The notes: a model not told the origin generated them from the sequence alone. A stretch of 64,000 nt of DNA from Betaproteobacteria bacterium (GCA_947482825.1 CANKMT010000010.1:1-64000); one strand, 5' to 3'. Shown: positions 27,829-42,071, counted from the stretch's first letter. Numbers and translations: made by a program.

Positions 27829-27832
<4 letters not shown>
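26732..27832 (+). CDS. murG: UDP-GlcNAc:lipid I GlcNAc transferase MurG
   Basis: The 366-residue GT28-family enzyme has [20 protein letters not shown] near residue 15, [20 protein letters not shown] near 100, [29 protein letters not shown] near 190 and the donor-binding [16 protein letters not shown] near 265. It converts lipid I to lipid II on the cytoplasmic face of the membrane. It overlaps ftsW and murC by 4 bases each (ATGA). Confidence 0.96.
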
Positions 27833-29213
<1,381 letters not shown>

Positions 29214-29217
<4 letters not shown>

Positions 29218-30146
29218 GCGGCATGGGCCTATCCGAAACGAGCCACATGGCCAAATTGCGCGGCGAACTGAAGGCGAATGAACCGATGAGCCGCCACGTG
29301 AGCTGGCGCGCCGGAGGCGCAGCCGCGCGTGTCTACACGCCGGCGGACCGCGACGACCTCGCCGCATTCCTGACGCAATTGCCGATCGGCGAGCCTGTGG
29401 TTTTCATCGGCCTTGGCAGCAACGCGCTCGTCCGTGATGGGGGGTTCCGCGGCACTGTCGTCCTGACCCACGCCTCGGCAAAGCGGCCCGCGCTGGCCGA
29501 TGGACGCGTGTTTGCCGAAGCGGGGGTCGCAAGCCCCAAGGTGGCGCGCTTTGCGGCAATGCACGACCTCGAGGGCGCCGAGTTCCTCGCCGGGATCCCG
29601 GGTAGCGTCGGGGGCGCCCTAGTGATGAACGCAGGCTGTTACGGCTCCGAGACCTGGGAGATCGTCGAAAGCGTCGAAACGATCGATCGCGCCGGCACCA
29701 TCAGGATTCGCGCCAAAGGCGACTTCGAGATCGGCTACCGGCACTGCGAGTTGAAGACCGGCGGGCGCCTGGACGCGGTCGAGTGGTTCACAGGCGCATT
29801 TTTCAAACTGGCGGCCGGCGATGGCGGAGCATCGCGCGCCCGGATCAGGGAACTGCTCACAAAGCGGATCGCATCCCAGCCGCTCTCGTTGCCGAACGCG
29901 GGCAGCGTCTTTCGCAATCCGCCGGGCGACCATGCGGCACGGCTGATCGAATCCTGCGGGCTCAAAGGTCTCGAACGAGGCGGCGCCCGGGTCTCGGAAA
30001 AGCATGCGAACTTCATAGTGAACCCGAAAGGCGCGGCGCGCGCCGCCGACATCGAATGGTTGATCCAGACCGTACGGGAGAAGGTGCGGCGCCAGACCGG
30101 CATCGACCTGCATCCCGAAGTGCGCATCATCGGGGATCCCGCATGA
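29214..30146 (+). CDS. murB: UDP-N-acetylenolpyruvoylglucosamine reductase MurB
   Basis: The 310-residue FAD enzyme overlaps the murC stop as GTGA. FAD-binding motifs are [20 protein letters not shown] near residue 62 and [24 protein letters not shown] near 120. [25 protein letters not shown] near 225 carries the catalytic Ser and the substrate region. It is shorter than the E. coli enzyme and resembles type II MurB. It reduces UDP-GlcNAc-enolpyruvate to UDP-MurNAc. Its place between murC and ddl is the alphaproteobacterial-style order. An in-frame ATG at 29247 is an alternative start. Confidence 0.95.
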
Positions 30147-31057
30147 GTGCTTTCGGCAAGGTCGCAGTGCTGATGGGCGGCAGGTCCTCCGAGCGCGAGA
30201 TCTCACTCATGAGTGGCGGCGGCGTGCTCAAGGCCTTGCGTTCGAAAGGCGTGGACGCGCATGCGTTCGACACCTCGGAGCGGGACCTCGCCGACCTGCG
30301 GCGCGAGGGCTTCGCGCGCTGCTTCATCGCGCTCCATGGGCGCGGCGGCGAAGACGGCACCTTGCAGGGGGCGCTCGAGGTGCTGGGCATCCCGTATACC
30401 GGAAGCGGTGTGCTCGGTTCGGCCATTGCCATGGACAAGTGGCGCACCAAGATGATCTGGCTTGCGAGCGGCCTGCCGACGCCACGCTATCGGATACTGT
30501 CGGCGAACGATGACTGGGATGCGGTCGCGAAGGACCTCGGCCTGCCTTTGATCGTGAAGCCCGCGAACGAGGGCTCCACGCTCGGCCTGACGAAGGTGAC
30601 CGATGTGTCCCAACTGCCCGCGGCGTACGAACTGACGGCAAAGAAGTTTCATGACACGGCGCTCGCTGAGCAATTCATCGACGGGCCCGAGCTCACCGCC
30701 AGCATCCTCGACGAGACGGCGCTGCCGCTCATCCGCATCGAGGCGCCTCAGGGCAACTACGACTACCAGAACAAGTACTTCACCGACGCCACCCAGTACC
30801 ACTGCCCCTGCGGGCTGCCGACGGAGCGGGAGCAGGCACTGCAGGCCCTAGCGCTGCGCGCGTTCCGCTTGGTCGGCTGCACCGGCTGGGGCCGCGTCGA
30901 TTTGATGCTCGACGCTTCAGGCCATCCCCAACTGCTCGAGGTGAACACCTCGCCGGGCATGACCGGGCATTCGCTCGTGCCGATGGCCGCTCGCGCGGTG
31001 GGCATCTCGTACGAAGCCCTGTGCGTGAAGATCCTGGAGGCCGCGCATGTGGGATAA
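30143..31057 (+). CDS. ddl: D-alanine-D-alanine ligase
   Basis: The track begins inside murB; the ATG at 30143 overlaps its stop as ATGA and gives 304 residues. ATP-grasp motifs are [24 protein letters not shown] near the start, [39 protein letters not shown] near residue 60, [16 protein letters not shown] near 140 and [21 protein letters not shown] near 265. It makes the D-Ala-D-Ala dipeptide used by MurF. It overlaps ftsQ by 11 bases. Confidence 0.97.
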   Translation: MSAFGKVAVLMGGRSSEREISLMSGGGVLKALRSKGVDAHAFDTSERDLADLRREGFARCFIALHGRGGEDGTLQGALEVLGIPYTGSGVLGSAIAMDKWRTKMIWLASGLPTPRYRILSANDDWDAVAKDLGLPLIVKPANEGSTLGLTKVTDVSQLPAAYELTAKKFHDTALAEQFIDGPELTASILDETALPLIRIEAPQGNYDYQNKYFTDATQYHCPCGLPTEREQALQALALRAFRLVGCTGWGRVDLMLDASGHPQLLEVNTSPGMTGHSLVPMAARAVGISYEALCVKILEAAHVG

Positions 31058-31787
31058 CCCGCGGCTCCTTAATCTGGCGGCCGGTGCATTGATCGCGGCA
31101 GCGTTGATGATCTTCGCATTCGCGGGTGCGCAGCTCCTGCTGACTTCGCCGTGGTTCCCGCTGCGCGAACTAACGGTGCGGGGCGAACTCGCGCATACGA
31201 GCCGGGCCGAGCTCGAAGCGGCCACGCGCGGGCGGTTGGCGGGAAATTTCATTGCGGTCGATCTCGCAGTGCTTCGTGAAGGCCTGGAAAAGCTCGCGTG
31301 GGTGCGGCGCGCGGATGTGCGCCGTGTCTGGCCCGACAGGGTCGAGGTGACGCTCGAAGAACATGTCGCGCTTGCCCGCTGGGGCGACACGGGGCTGGTG
31401 AACACCTTCGGCGAGCGATTTGCCGGGCGCACCGAGGCGACGCTGCCCACTCTTGCCGGTCCGCCTGGGACCGAGGGCGAAGTCACGCGCCGATACCGCC
31501 GCTACACCGAGCTGCTTGCGCCGCTGGGTGGAACTTTTGACCGCGTGATCCTGACGCCGCGGTTTGCGTGGCAGCTGCGCCTGTCGAGCGGCCTGAACAT
31601 CGAGCTCGGCCGCGATCTTGCTAACGACCCGGCCGAGACGCGCCTCGCGCGCTTCGCCGCCGCCTATCCGCAAACGCTTGGACGCATCTCGCTGCGCCAC
31701 GAATACGTCGATCTGCGGTACCCGAATGGTTTTGCGCTTCGGGTGCCGGAGTTCGAGCGCGCCGGCACCCCCAGGGCGAAAAGCTGA
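31047..31787 (+). CDS. ftsQ: Cell division protein FtsQ
   Basis: The 246-residue bitopic protein has one N-terminal membrane segment ([23 protein letters not shown]). A POTRA domain beginning [23 protein letters not shown] follows, then the FtsQ/DivIB segment [34 protein letters not shown] and the C-terminal [17 protein letters not shown]. It joins FtsL and FtsB in the divisome regulatory complex. Confidence 0.95.
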   Translation: MWDNPRLLNLAAGALIAAALMIFAFAGAQLLLTSPWFPLRELTVRGELAHTSRAELEAATRGRLAGNFIAVDLAVLREGLEKLAWVRRADVRRVWPDRVEVTLEEHVALARWGDTGLVNTFGERFAGRTEATLPTLAGPPGTEGEVTRRYRRYTELLAPLGGTFDRVILTPRFAWQLRLSSGLNIELGRDLANDPAETRLARFAAAYPQTLGRISLRHEYVDLRYPNGFALRVPEFERAGTPRAKS

Positions 31788-31801
31788 GCTGAGAAGAGAA
31801 C

Positions 31802-33031
31802 ATGGCCAAGGAAACGAAGCAACTCGTCGTCGGGCTGGACATAGGGACTTCGAAAGTCGTGGCCCTTGTCGCCGAGGTGATGCCTGACGGACGGATCGAG
31901 GTCCTTGGCATGGGAAGCCACGAGTCCAAGGGTCTCAAGAAGGGCGTGGTCGTCAACATCGAATCGACAGTCAGCGCGATTCAACGGGCGCTCGAGGAAG
32001 CCGAGCTGATGGCCGACTGCAAGATCGCTTCGGTCTTCACCGGCATCGCCGGCAGCCATATCAAGAGCTTCAACTCGACCGGCATGGTTGCCATCAAAGA
32101 CCGCGAGGTCACCGCGCTGGATGTCGATCGCGTGATCGAGACCGCGCGCGCGGTCAATATCCCGACCGACCAGCAGATCCTGCACGTGCTGCGGCAGGAA
32201 TACATCATCGACGGGCAGGAGGACGTGCGCGAGCCGATCGGCATGTCGGGCGTGCGGCTCGAAGTGAAGGTGCATATCGTGACCGGCGCGGTGTCTTCGG
32301 CGCAGAATATCGTCAAGTGCGTTCGCCGCTGCGGGCTCGAAGTGAACGACCTGATCCTCCAGCCGCTCGCGTCCTCGCGCGCCGTGCTCTCGGAAGACGA
32401 AATGGATCTCGGCGTGTGCCTGGTCGACATCGGCGGGGGCACCACGGACATCGCGATCTTCACCCATGGCGCGATCCGCCACACGGCGGTAATCCCGATC
32501 GCCGGCGACCAGATCACCAACGACATCGCAATGGCGCTGCGCACGCCCACGCCGGATGCGGAAACAATCAAGATCCGTCATGGCGTATCGCTGCGCCAGC
32601 TCGCCGACGCCAACGAAATGGTCGAGGTGCCGGGCATCGGCGAGAGGGCGCCCCGCATGATGTCCCGCCAGACGCTGGCCGAAGTCATCGAGCCGCGGGT
32701 CGAGGAACTTTTCACCCTCGTGCAGAAAGTGCTGCGCGAATCCGGATTCGAGGAGCTGCTGTCCTCCGGCGTCGTGCTCACCGGAGGTTCGGCCACCATG
32801 CAAGGCATGGTCGAGCTGGGCGAGGAGATCTTCCACATGCCGGTGCGCATCGGCCTGCCCGTGTACTCCGGAGGCCTCTCCGACGTGGTTCGCAACCCAC
32901 GCTACGCGACCGCAATGGGGCTCTTGCTCGAAGGCGCCTCGCAGATCCAGCAGGGCCACGTCATGCGCCAGGGAGGCTCATTCAAGGCCGTGTTCACGCG
33001 CATGCGCGAATGGTTCCAGCGGAATTTCTGA
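31802..33031 (+). CDS. ftsA: Cell division protein FtsA
   Basis: The 409-residue actin-like ATPase begins LVVGLDIGTSKVVALVAEV (phosphate loop 1). It has the phosphate-2 motif CLVDIGGGTTDIAIFTHGAI near residue 205, the SHMA domain 1C region around 85-160 and GVVLTGGSATMQGM near 320. The C-terminal KAVFTRMREWFQRNF is the amphipathic membrane-targeting helix. FtsA tethers FtsZ to the membrane and recruits later division proteins. It lies 14 bases after ftsQ. Confidence 0.97.
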   Translation: MAKETKQLVVGLDIGTSKVVALVAEVMPDGRIEVLGMGSHESKGLKKGVVVNIESTVSAIQRALEEAELMADCKIASVFTGIAGSHIKSFNSTGMVAIKDREVTALDVDRVIETARAVNIPTDQQILHVLRQEYIIDGQEDVREPIGMSGVRLEVKVHIVTGAVSSAQNIVKCVRRCGLEVNDLILQPLASSRAVLSEDEMDLGVCLVDIGGGTTDIAIFTHGAIRHTAVIPIAGDQITNDIAMALRTPTPDAETIKIRHGVSLRQLADANEMVEVPGIGERAPRMMSRQTLAEVIEPRVEELFTLVQKVLRESGFEELLSSGVVLTGGSATMQGMVELGEEIFHMPVRIGLPVYSGGLSDVVRNPRYATAMGLLLEGASQIQQGHVMRQGGSFKAVFTRMREWFQRNF

Positions 33032-33100
33032 AGTCCATGAAGGCATTCATCGCAAGTTTCACTTACAAGCAGTCAGTTCAACCGGCAAGGAGAAAATAAA

Positions 33101-34267
33101 ATGTTCGAAATCGTAGACAGCAAGGGGTCAGGGCCCGTGATCAAGGTGGTGGGCGTGGGTGGCGCCGGCGGAAACGCCGTCAACCACATGATCGGCAAGG
33201 GCGTGGAGGGCGTCGAGTTCATCGCTGTGAACACCGACGCCCAGGTGCTTGCCCGCAACCAGGCAAGCAACCAGATCCAGATCGGGTCGAGCGGTTTGGG
33301 CGCCGGCGCAAAGCCCGAGGAGGCGCGCGCCGTGGCGCTCGAGGAGCGCGCGCTCCTGCAGGAGTCGCTCGAAGGCGCCAACATGGTGTTCATCACCGCC
33401 GGCATGGGCGGCGGAACCGGCACTGGCGCGGCGCCCGTCGTCGCGGAGATCGCCAGGGAAATGGGCATCCTCACGGTGGCCGTGGTGACCAAGCCGTTTA
33501 CGTTCGAGGGCACCAAGCGCATGCGGCTTGCCGAGGCGGGGATCGACGATCTCGGCCGGCATGTCGATGCGCTGATCGTGATCCTCAACGACAAGCTCGA
33601 GGAAGTGCTCGGCGAAGACGTGACGATGGACGAGGCGTTCAGGGCGGCCGACGACGTGCTGAACAATGCGGTGGCCGGCATTTCCGAGATCATCAACCGC
33701 GAAGGCCTGGTGAACGTGGACTTCCAGGACGTGCGCACGGTGATGTCGGAGCAGGGCATGGCAATGATGGGTTCGGCCCAGATGGCCGGCGTGGATCGCG
33801 CGCGCATTGCGGCCGAGCAGGCGATAGCGAGCCCGTTGCTGGAAGGCGTGACGCTATCGGGCGCCCGAGGCGTGCTCGTCAATATCACGGCTACGCGCGA
33901 AAGCCTCAAGCACGGCGAGGTCAAGGCGGTGATGAACACGGTGCGCAGTTTTGCAGCGGACGATGCGACGATCATCTTCGGTGCGGTTTACGACCCGGCA
34001 ATGGAAGACAATCTGCGCGTGACCGTAGTCGCAACCGGCCTCGGGGCCGCGGCTGCGCAAAGGCAGCAGAAGCCGCAACTGGTGATGACCCAGAAGACCG
34101 GCACGGACAACCAGCCGGTAATGGCCGCGGGCGCAGGCGTCAATTACGACCAACTCGAGATGCCTGCCGTGATGCGGAACAATCGCCAAAGGCAAGCCGA
34201 GGCGCTGGCCCAAAGCGGGGTGGACAAGTACGACATTCCTGCTTTCCTGAGGAAACAGGCCGACTGA
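33101..34267 (+). CDS. ftsZ: Cell division GTPase FtsZ
   Basis: The 388-residue tubulin homologue has VVGVGGAGGNAVNHMI near residue 15, the tubulin signature FITAGMGGGTGTGAAPVVAEIAREMG near 100 and the catalytic T7 loop NREGLVNVDFQDVRTVM near 205. It ends in the FtsA/ZipA-binding peptide KYDIPAFLRKQAD. An AAGGAG site precedes the ATG. A 69-base gap separates it from ftsA, long enough for its own promoter or a leader. Confidence 0.98.
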   Translation: MFEIVDSKGSGPVIKVVGVGGAGGNAVNHMIGKGVEGVEFIAVNTDAQVLARNQASNQIQIGSSGLGAGAKPEEARAVALEERALLQESLEGANMVFITAGMGGGTGTGAAPVVAEIAREMGILTVAVVTKPFTFEGTKRMRLAEAGIDDLGRHVDALIVILNDKLEEVLGEDVTMDEAFRAADDVLNNAVAGISEIINREGLVNVDFQDVRTVMSEQGMAMMGSAQMAGVDRARIAAEQAIASPLLEGVTLSGARGVLVNITATRESLKHGEVKAVMNTVRSFAADDATIIFGAVYDPAMEDNLRVTVVATGLGAAAAQRQQKPQLVMTQKTGTDNQPVMAAGAGVNYDQLEMPAVMRNNRQRQAEALAQSGVDKYDIPAFLRKQAD

Positions 34268-34457
34268 GGTCACCGCGCATTGCCGGAAACCGGTTCTCGA
34301 CCTTGCCGGGCGGACCGGATTCCGGCGCGGCGGCCGCCGCGTACTTATCACGCCGTGTTTGCTGCATGGCACAATTTATTTACAAATGTGCTACACTTCA
34401 TTCCGAAACAGGTACTTATAATTTACCATCCGCTCTTTCCCCGGTTCCGCCTACCCG
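34268..34457 (+). promoter_or_regulatory. ftsZ-lpxC intergenic region with candidate lpxC promoter
   Basis: The first 80 bases are GC-rich with overlapping palindromes (for example GCGGCGGCCGCCGC), which might attenuate the dcw message. Composition then switches abruptly to AT-rich. A perfect TATAAT lies at 34417-34422, 36 bases before lpxC, although no good -35 is at the right spacing. TACACT at 34392 is another possible -10. Confidence 0.5.
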
Positions 34458-35372
34458 ATGATTCGCCAACGCACCCTGAAATCGCTGACCCGCGCCACCG
34501 GCGTTGGCCTGCATACAGGAAAGAAGATCCGCATGGTGCTGCGGCCCGCGCAGCCGGACACGGGCATCGTTTTCCGCAGGATCGACCTCGAGCCGGTCGC
34601 GGACCTGCGAGCCAACGCCGAATCCGTCGGCGAAACCCGATTGTCGTCCTGCCTGGTCAAGGGTGAAGCACGGGTCTATACCGTAGAACACCTGATGTCG
34701 GCGCTTTCGGGACTGGGCATCGACAACGTTTTCATCGACCTCGACGGCCCCGAAGTCCCGATCATGGACGGCAGCGCCGCGCCGTTTGCCTTCCTGATCC
34801 AGGCCGCCGGCATCGAAGAGCAGGCCGCCCCCAAGCGGTTCGTCCGCATCAAGAAGCGCGTCGAAGTCGCCGACGGCGACAAGTGGGCGCGGCTCGAGCC
34901 GTACGACGGTTACAAACTTTCGTTCTCGATCGTGTTCAACCATCCCGTGATCGAGAAGAGCAACCAGTCGGTCACCGTCGATTTCGCCGAGACCTCCTAC
35001 CTCAAGGAAATCGCTCGGGCACGCACTTTCGGGTTCATGCAGGACGTCGAGCAACTGCGCGAGGACGGGCTTGCGCTCGGCGGCGGCCTGGATAACGCGG
35101 TGGTGCTCGACGAGTACCGGGTCCTGAATTCCGAAGGCCTGCGATTCAGCGACGAATTCATCCGCCACAAGGTCCTCGATGCGATCGGTGACCTTTACCT
35201 CATGGGCAACCCGATCCTGGGCGCGTTCAGCGCCCATAAGTCGGGCCACGCGCTCAACAATCGCCTGCTGCGCGAATTGATCCTGCGGCCGGACGCCTGG
35301 GAGAAAGTGAGCTTCGAGCGCGCCGAGGACGCGCCTGCCGGCGTGCTCGGCCTGGCCGCCCAAGGCGCCTGA
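34458..35372 (+). CDS. lpxC: UDP-3-O-acyl-N-acetylglucosamine deacetylase LpxC
   Basis: This 304-residue zinc amidase commits UDP-GlcNAc to lipid A synthesis, confirming a Gram-negative outer membrane. Zinc ligands are the His in [17 protein letters not shown] (about 78) and the His and Asp in [17 protein letters not shown] (about 237 and 241). The catalytic His is in [11 protein letters not shown] (about 264). [10 protein letters not shown] near the start and DGSAAPF are also standard. It ends the dcw cluster. Confidence 0.97.
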   Translation: MIRQRTLKSLTRATGVGLHTGKKIRMVLRPAQPDTGIVFRRIDLEPVADLRANAESVGETRLSSCLVKGEARVYTVEHLMSALSGLGIDNVFIDLDGPEVPIMDGSAAPFAFLIQAAGIEEQAAPKRFVRIKKRVEVADGDKWARLEPYDGYKLSFSIVFNHPVIEKSNQSVTVDFAETSYLKEIARARTFGFMQDVEQLREDGLALGGGLDNAVVLDEYRVLNSEGLRFSDEFIRHKVLDAIGDLYLMGNPILGAFSAHKSGHALNNRLLRELILRPDAWEKVSFERAEDAPAGVLGLAAQGA

Positions 35373-35386
35373 GGCAGGGCGGGCGG

Positions 35387-35572
35387 ATGCTCGTCCTGCG
35401 CGTCGTAGCCCTCCTGGCGGCGATCGCGGTCGGTGCGGCCCTGCTCGCCTGGGCCTTCACCGGCGATCGAAAATATCTTCGCTTCGCCTGGCGAGTGTTT
35501 CAAGTCGCGCTGGTCGCGATCCTGGGCTTCCTTGGCTTGCTGTTTTTCGAGCGCCTGGCCGTCATGATTTGA
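35387..35572 (+). CDS. Small two-helix membrane protein
   Basis: The 61-residue ORF starts 14 bases after lpxC and reads as two clear membrane helices, VLRVVALLAAIAVGAALLAWAF and FQVALVAILGFLGLLFFERL, joined by a short basic loop (TGDRKYLRFAWR). Sequence character and position suggest a real small membrane protein, but I recognise no function. Its last 11 bases overlap the convergent DciA-like gene. Confidence 0.65.
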   Translation: MLVLRVVALLAAIAVGAALLAWAFTGDRKYLRFAWRVFQVALVAILGFLGLLFFERLAVMI

Positions 35573-36002
35573 GGCATCCATGGCGTTCGAGTAAGGTTTT
35601 CAAGGCCTTACGAAATGCCGATTCGGGTATGCGCCCGTAAAGCGCGACAAGTTCCTGTAAGGATTTGTGGGTAAGCTGCGCTTGCTTGGGAACCGGTTCG
35701 AACGGCTCGTAGGCGGCAGGTTGCACCCTCACGGAAACTGAATTAACCTGCGTCCGCTGTTTCGAGATGTATCCCCCCAGGCTTTCCGACAAGAGCTTCA
35801 GTTTGGCTGCGGTCGGGCCGTTGGCAGCGAGCAGGGAGAGCTTGCCGTCCTTGAAGTTGGCCACGTGCGCCAAGGGAGCCAGTTCCGGGGGCAGGAATTC
35901 TTTCAGGAGCTTCGACAAGGCCTCGATTTCTTTCGCTTTCTCGATCACGGGACGGAAATCCCCCTGTGCGGCCAGAAAACGGTTGATCTTCAGGGCGGTC
36001 AT
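35562..36002 (-). CDS. DUF721/DciA-like protein (predicted replicative helicase loader)
   Basis: The 146-residue protein has a DUF721 core: IEALSKLLKEFLPPELAPLAHVANFKDGKLSLLAANGPTAAKLKLLSESL, about residues 27-77. A looser, Pro/Gln-containing C-terminal half follows. DciA proteins load the DnaB helicase in bacteria that lack DnaC. In betaproteobacteria this gene commonly sits between lpxC and secA, as here. The start region carries an 11-bp tandem repeat with stacked ATGs, described separately. It is divergent from the M23 peptidase. Confidence 0.8.
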   Translation of the reverse strand: MTALKINRFLAAQGDFRPVIEKAKEIEALSKLLKEFLPPELAPLAHVANFKDGKLSLLAANGPTAAKLKLLSESLGGYISKQRTQVNSVSVRVQPAAYEPFEPVPKQAQLTHKSLQELVALYGRIPESAFRKALKTLLERHGCLKS

Positions 36003-36028
36003 CGGGAAGTCATCGGGAAGTCATCGGG
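36000..36028 (-). repeat. 11-bp tandem repeat over the DciA-like start codon
   Basis: On the plus strand CATCGGGAAGT occurs at 36000-36010 and 36011-36021, then CATCGGG at 36022. On the minus strand each copy supplies an ATG. The two upstream ATGs open 4-codon frames (M-T-S-R) whose TGA overlaps the next ATG. Confidence 0.85.
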
Positions 36029-36060
36029 TCGTTTCGGATCGTTGCGTGGAGGTGCTGTAG

Positions 36061-37008
36061 TTGCAGATCATTGTAATCTCGGACCGATTGGCGAAAGCGA
36101 GGACCGTCACCCTCACGACGCGCCACCTGCTGGTGTCCGGCCTCCTGGGTGTGGTCATGCTCATCGGCCTCACGATCGGCTTGTACGCCCTGACGATCCG
36201 GATCGCGGGCGAGGTCAGAATCCCCTATCTCCAGGAGGTCATCGCCGCCTCCCAGCAAGGCGAAACCCTGAAGGCGCGCGAATTCGTGCAGCAGAACATC
36301 AACGCGATGGCCGTCAAGCTTGGCGAGATCCAGGCCCAACTCACGCGCCTGGATGCGCTTGGCGAAAGACTCTCGACGATTGCCGGCATCAAGCCCCAGG
36401 AATTCCGCCTCAACGAGGCCCCCGGCCTGGGCGGACCGCAATCCTCCGTGTTCCCGCCGCAGAACCTGTCGATGCAGGAGTTCAGCCGCAAGCTCGACCT
36501 GCTTTCGCTCCAGATGGAGAATCGCACCGACCTGCTCGGCGTGCTCGAAGCGCAGATGTTCGAGCAGGCCGTCAAGAAAAAGCTGCTCCCCACCATCCTG
36601 CCGGTCAGCGGCGTTTACACCTATAACGCTTCGAGCTTCGGCGTGCGCATCGACCCTTTCACCGGCCAGCAGACGATGCATGAAGGGATCGATTTTCTGG
36701 CCGATACGGGCACCGCGATCGTGGCCGCCGCAGGCGGTGTCGTGCAGTTCGCCGGCTATCACCCGCAATACGGGAACATGATCGAAATCGACCACGGGAA
36801 CGACCTGGTCACGCGCTATGCGCATGCCTCGAAAGTCTTCGTGAAGGAAGGCGGCCTCGTGAAGCGCGGGCGCAAGATCGCGGAGGTGGGCTCAACAGGC
36901 CGGTCGACCGGTTCGCACCTGCATTTCGAAGTCCGGTTCAAGGGTGCGGCTCAGAACCCGGCACGCTTCCTTTTCGCAGCGAACCCGCAGCCCATCGCAC
37001 GCCGGTAG
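36061..37008 (+). CDS. Membrane-anchored M23 (LytM-type) peptidase
   Basis: Starting at TTG with GGAGG about 9 bases upstream, the 315-residue protein has a short cytoplasmic N-terminus and one membrane segment (LLVSGLLGVVMLIGLTIGLYAL). A coiled-coil stalk follows (about 60-175), then an M23 domain from about 195. Zinc and catalytic motifs are intact: TMHEGIDFLADTGTAIVAAAGG (HxxxD) and GSTGRSTGSHLHFEVR (HxH). It likely cuts or regulates cutting of cross-linked peptidoglycan in the periplasm. In betaproteobacteria it usually precedes secA, as here. Confidence 0.9.
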   Translation: MQIIVISDRLAKARTVTLTTRHLLVSGLLGVVMLIGLTIGLYALTIRIAGEVRIPYLQEVIAASQQGETLKAREFVQQNINAMAVKLGEIQAQLTRLDALGERLSTIAGIKPQEFRLNEAPGLGGPQSSVFPPQNLSMQEFSRKLDLLSLQMENRTDLLGVLEAQMFEQAVKKKLLPTILPVSGVYTYNASSFGVRIDPFTGQQTMHEGIDFLADTGTAIVAAAGGVVQFAGYHPQYGNMIEIDHGNDLVTRYAHASKVFVKEGGLVKRGRKIAEVGSTGRSTGSHLHFEVRFKGAAQNPARFLFAANPQPIARR

Positions 37009-37168
37009 GCAGGCTCGGGGCAAAAAACCGCGATTGCCCGTGATCCCGGCCGGGCACATTCCGCCCCTCGGGGCGCCCGAGGGCGCATGATAAAATCTCG
37101 ATTCTTTTCGAAACGGCGCCACCTATGCCGTTCCCTGGCGGCGCACGCCGCAGCCTACTCCGGCCAGC

Positions 37169-39922
<2,754 letters not shown>

Positions 39923-39935
39923 GGAAAACCAAACC

Positions 39936-41162
39936 ATGCCCGTAAACCTCCTGCCCCCCAAGCCGGAGCAGTTGTTCCCGGTGGCCGGGGTGGAGCTTGG
40001 CGTCGCGATGGCCGGCGTGCGCAAGGCCGAACGCAAGGACGTCCTGCTCGTGAAGATCGCGCCCGGCGCCGGCGTCGCGGGCGTTTTCACCCAAAACCGG
40101 TTCTGCGCAGCACCAGTGATCCTTGCCAGGAAGCATCTTGCGTCCGGCAAGGCGCCGCGCGCCCTCGTGGTCAACACTGGAAACGCAAACGCGGGCACCG
40201 GCGACGATGGATTGAAGCGCGCCCTTGAAGTCTGCACCGCGGCCGCAGCCGCGATCGGCTGCGCGACGAACGAAGTCCTGCCTTTCTCGACCGGCGTGAT
40301 CATGGAACCGCTGCCTTCCGAGCGGATCGTGGCCGGGCTCCCCGCGGCGAAAGCCGACCTCCGCGCGGACAATTGGGCGAATGCGGCCGAATCGATCATG
40401 ACGACCGACACCGTGGCCAAGGCGGCTTCGCGCAAGGTCGTTGTCGCCGGCCGGACGGTGACGGTCACCGGCATCGCCAAGGGCGCCGGCATGATCCATC
40501 CCGACATGGCTACGATGCTCGGGTTCGTCGCCACCGACGCCGGCCTGCCGCCAGGGCTGTTGCGGGAGATGTTGCAGGAAGTGGCCGATGAGTCTTTCAA
40601 CGCCATCACGGTCGACGGAGATACTTCGACCAATGATTCGTTCATCCTGATCGCCACCGGCGCTTCGGGTGTCCACATCGCGGACAAAGCGGCCGAAGGA
40701 TACGCGGCGGTGCGCGACGCCATCGGCGAGGTCTCCGTCCAGCTTGCGCAGGCGATCATCCGCGACGGGGAAGGCGCGACCAAGTTCATCATTGTGCAGG
40801 TCGAAGGCGGACGCACGCGCGATGAATGCCGCAAAGTCGCGTTCGCGATAGCGCATTCGCCGCTGGTGAAGACTGCGTTCTTCGCGTCGGACCCCAATCT
40901 GGGCCGCATCCTTGCCGCCATCGGCTATGCAGGCGTGGCAGACCTCGACACCTCGAAGGTCGACCTGTATCTCGGCGATATCCTCGTCGCGAGCAAGGGC
41001 GGGCGCAACCCGGCCTACCGCGAAGAAGAGGCCAATGCCGTCATGAAGCAGCCGGAAATCACGGTGCGCGTTGTGCTCGACCGCGGGCCGGCCTCGGCCA
41101 CAGTGTGGACCTGCGATTTTTCGTTCGACTACGTCAAGATCAATGCGGAGTACCGGACCTGA
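39936..41162 (+). CDS. argJ: Bifunctional ornithine acetyltransferase / N-acetylglutamate synthase ArgJ
   Basis: The ATG at 39936 follows GAGGA at the secA stop and gives 408 residues; the track adds 60 residues from inside secA. Motifs are [17 protein letters not shown] near residue 85, [13 protein letters not shown] near 125 and the self-cleavage site [20 protein letters not shown] near 185, where the Thr after Ala becomes the catalytic nucleophile. [16 protein letters not shown] follows near 225. It recycles the acetyl group in arginine synthesis. Its stop overlaps the DUF815 start. Confidence 0.97.
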   Translation: MPVNLLPPKPEQLFPVAGVELGVAMAGVRKAERKDVLLVKIAPGAGVAGVFTQNRFCAAPVILARKHLASGKAPRALVVNTGNANAGTGDDGLKRALEVCTAAAAAIGCATNEVLPFSTGVIMEPLPSERIVAGLPAAKADLRADNWANAAESIMTTDTVAKAASRKVVVAGRTVTVTGIAKGAGMIHPDMATMLGFVATDAGLPPGLLREMLQEVADESFNAITVDGDTSTNDSFILIATGASGVHIADKAAEGYAAVRDAIGEVSVQLAQAIIRDGEGATKFIIVQVEGGRTRDECRKVAFAIAHSPLVKTAFFASDPNLGRILAAIGYAGVADLDTSKVDLYLGDILVASKGGRNPAYREEEANAVMKQPEITVRVVLDRGPASATVWTCDFSFDYVKINAEYRT

Positions 41163-42070
41163 TGGCCGCGAAACCCGATGTGGCGGACGTGATTGCGCGT
41201 TTCGATTCGTTGCTCCAGCGGATCGAAAGCCTGCTCCCCCCTGCGCCGCCGCCGGTCGACTGGAAGTCCCAGGCGTTCCGCTGGCGCCGGTCCCCAGGAC
41301 TTGTGGCGCGAGGCTGGCTCGACCCGGTGCACCACGTGCACAAGATGCGCCTGGCCGACCTGCAGGGGATCAATGCGCAGATCGCGAAGGTCGAGCAGAA
41401 CACGCGCCAGTTCGTCGCCGGCAAGCCCGCCAACAACGTGCTTCTCACGGGCGCCCGCGGCACCGGCAAGTCCTCGATCATCAAGGCGCTGCTCAACAAG
41501 TACGCGAAGGACGGCCTGCGCCTGATCGAGGTCGATAAGAGCGACCTGGTCGACCTCCCCGCAATTGTCGATGCGATCGACAAACGGCCGGAAAGGTTCA
41601 TGCTGTTCTGCGACGACCTCTCGTTCGAGGAGGCCGAGCCCGGCTACAAGGCGCTCAAGGTCGCGCTCGACGGGTCGATCTCGACGACCTCGGACAACCT
41701 GCTCATCTACGCGACCTCCAACCGGCGCCACCTCATGCCGGAATACATGGAGGAGAATCTCGCCACCAAGTACATCGGCGAGGAGATCCATCCCGGCGAG
41801 ACGGTCGAAGAGAAGATCTCGCTTTCCGAGCGCTTCGGGCTCTGGGTGTCCTTCTACCCGTTCGACCAGGACGAGTACCTTGCGATCGCCGCACACTGGA
41901 TGCGCCATTTCGGCTGCGGCGAGCGGGAGATCGAAGCTGCGCGCGAAGAGGTCCTGCAGTGGGCGCTGCTGCGCGGCTCGCGCAGCGGCCGCATCGCGTT
42001 CCAGTTCGCGCGCGACTGGGCAGGGCGCCACGTCGGCGGCTCCGGCAAGCCGGCAAAATCGCGCAAGTAG
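41162..42070 (+). CDS. DUF815-family AAA-type ATPase
   Basis: The ATG at 41162 overlaps the argJ stop (TGATG), giving 302 residues. It has the P-loop NVLLTGARGTGKSSIIKALLNKYA near residue 95 and a Walker B-like RFMLFCDDLSFEE near 145. NLLIYATSNRRHLMPEYM near 185 is sensor-1-like, and a helical lid follows. This is the DUF815 family of DnaC/IstB-like AAA proteins, with no established function. Translational coupling to argJ and the downstream Nudix-ThiE gene looks like shared transcription rather than pathway logic. Confidence 0.9.
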   Translation: MAAKPDVADVIARFDSLLQRIESLLPPAPPPVDWKSQAFRWRRSPGLVARGWLDPVHHVHKMRLADLQGINAQIAKVEQNTRQFVAGKPANNVLLTGARGTGKSSIIKALLNKYAKDGLRLIEVDKSDLVDLPAIVDAIDKRPERFMLFCDDLSFEEAEPGYKALKVALDGSISTTSDNLLIYATSNRRHLMPEYMEENLATKYIGEEIHPGETVEEKISLSERFGLWVSFYPFDQDEYLAIAAHWMRHFGCGEREIEAAREEVLQWALLRGSRSGRIAFQFARDWAGRHVGGSGKPAKSRK

Positions 42071-42071
42071 C

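Noticed and set aside
37009-37168. GC hairpins and a TAAAAT before secA as a regulated leader
   Set aside because: GCCCCTCGGGGC forms a hairpin and TAAAAT lies at about 37091, but no -35, no secM-like ORF and no arrest motif were found.
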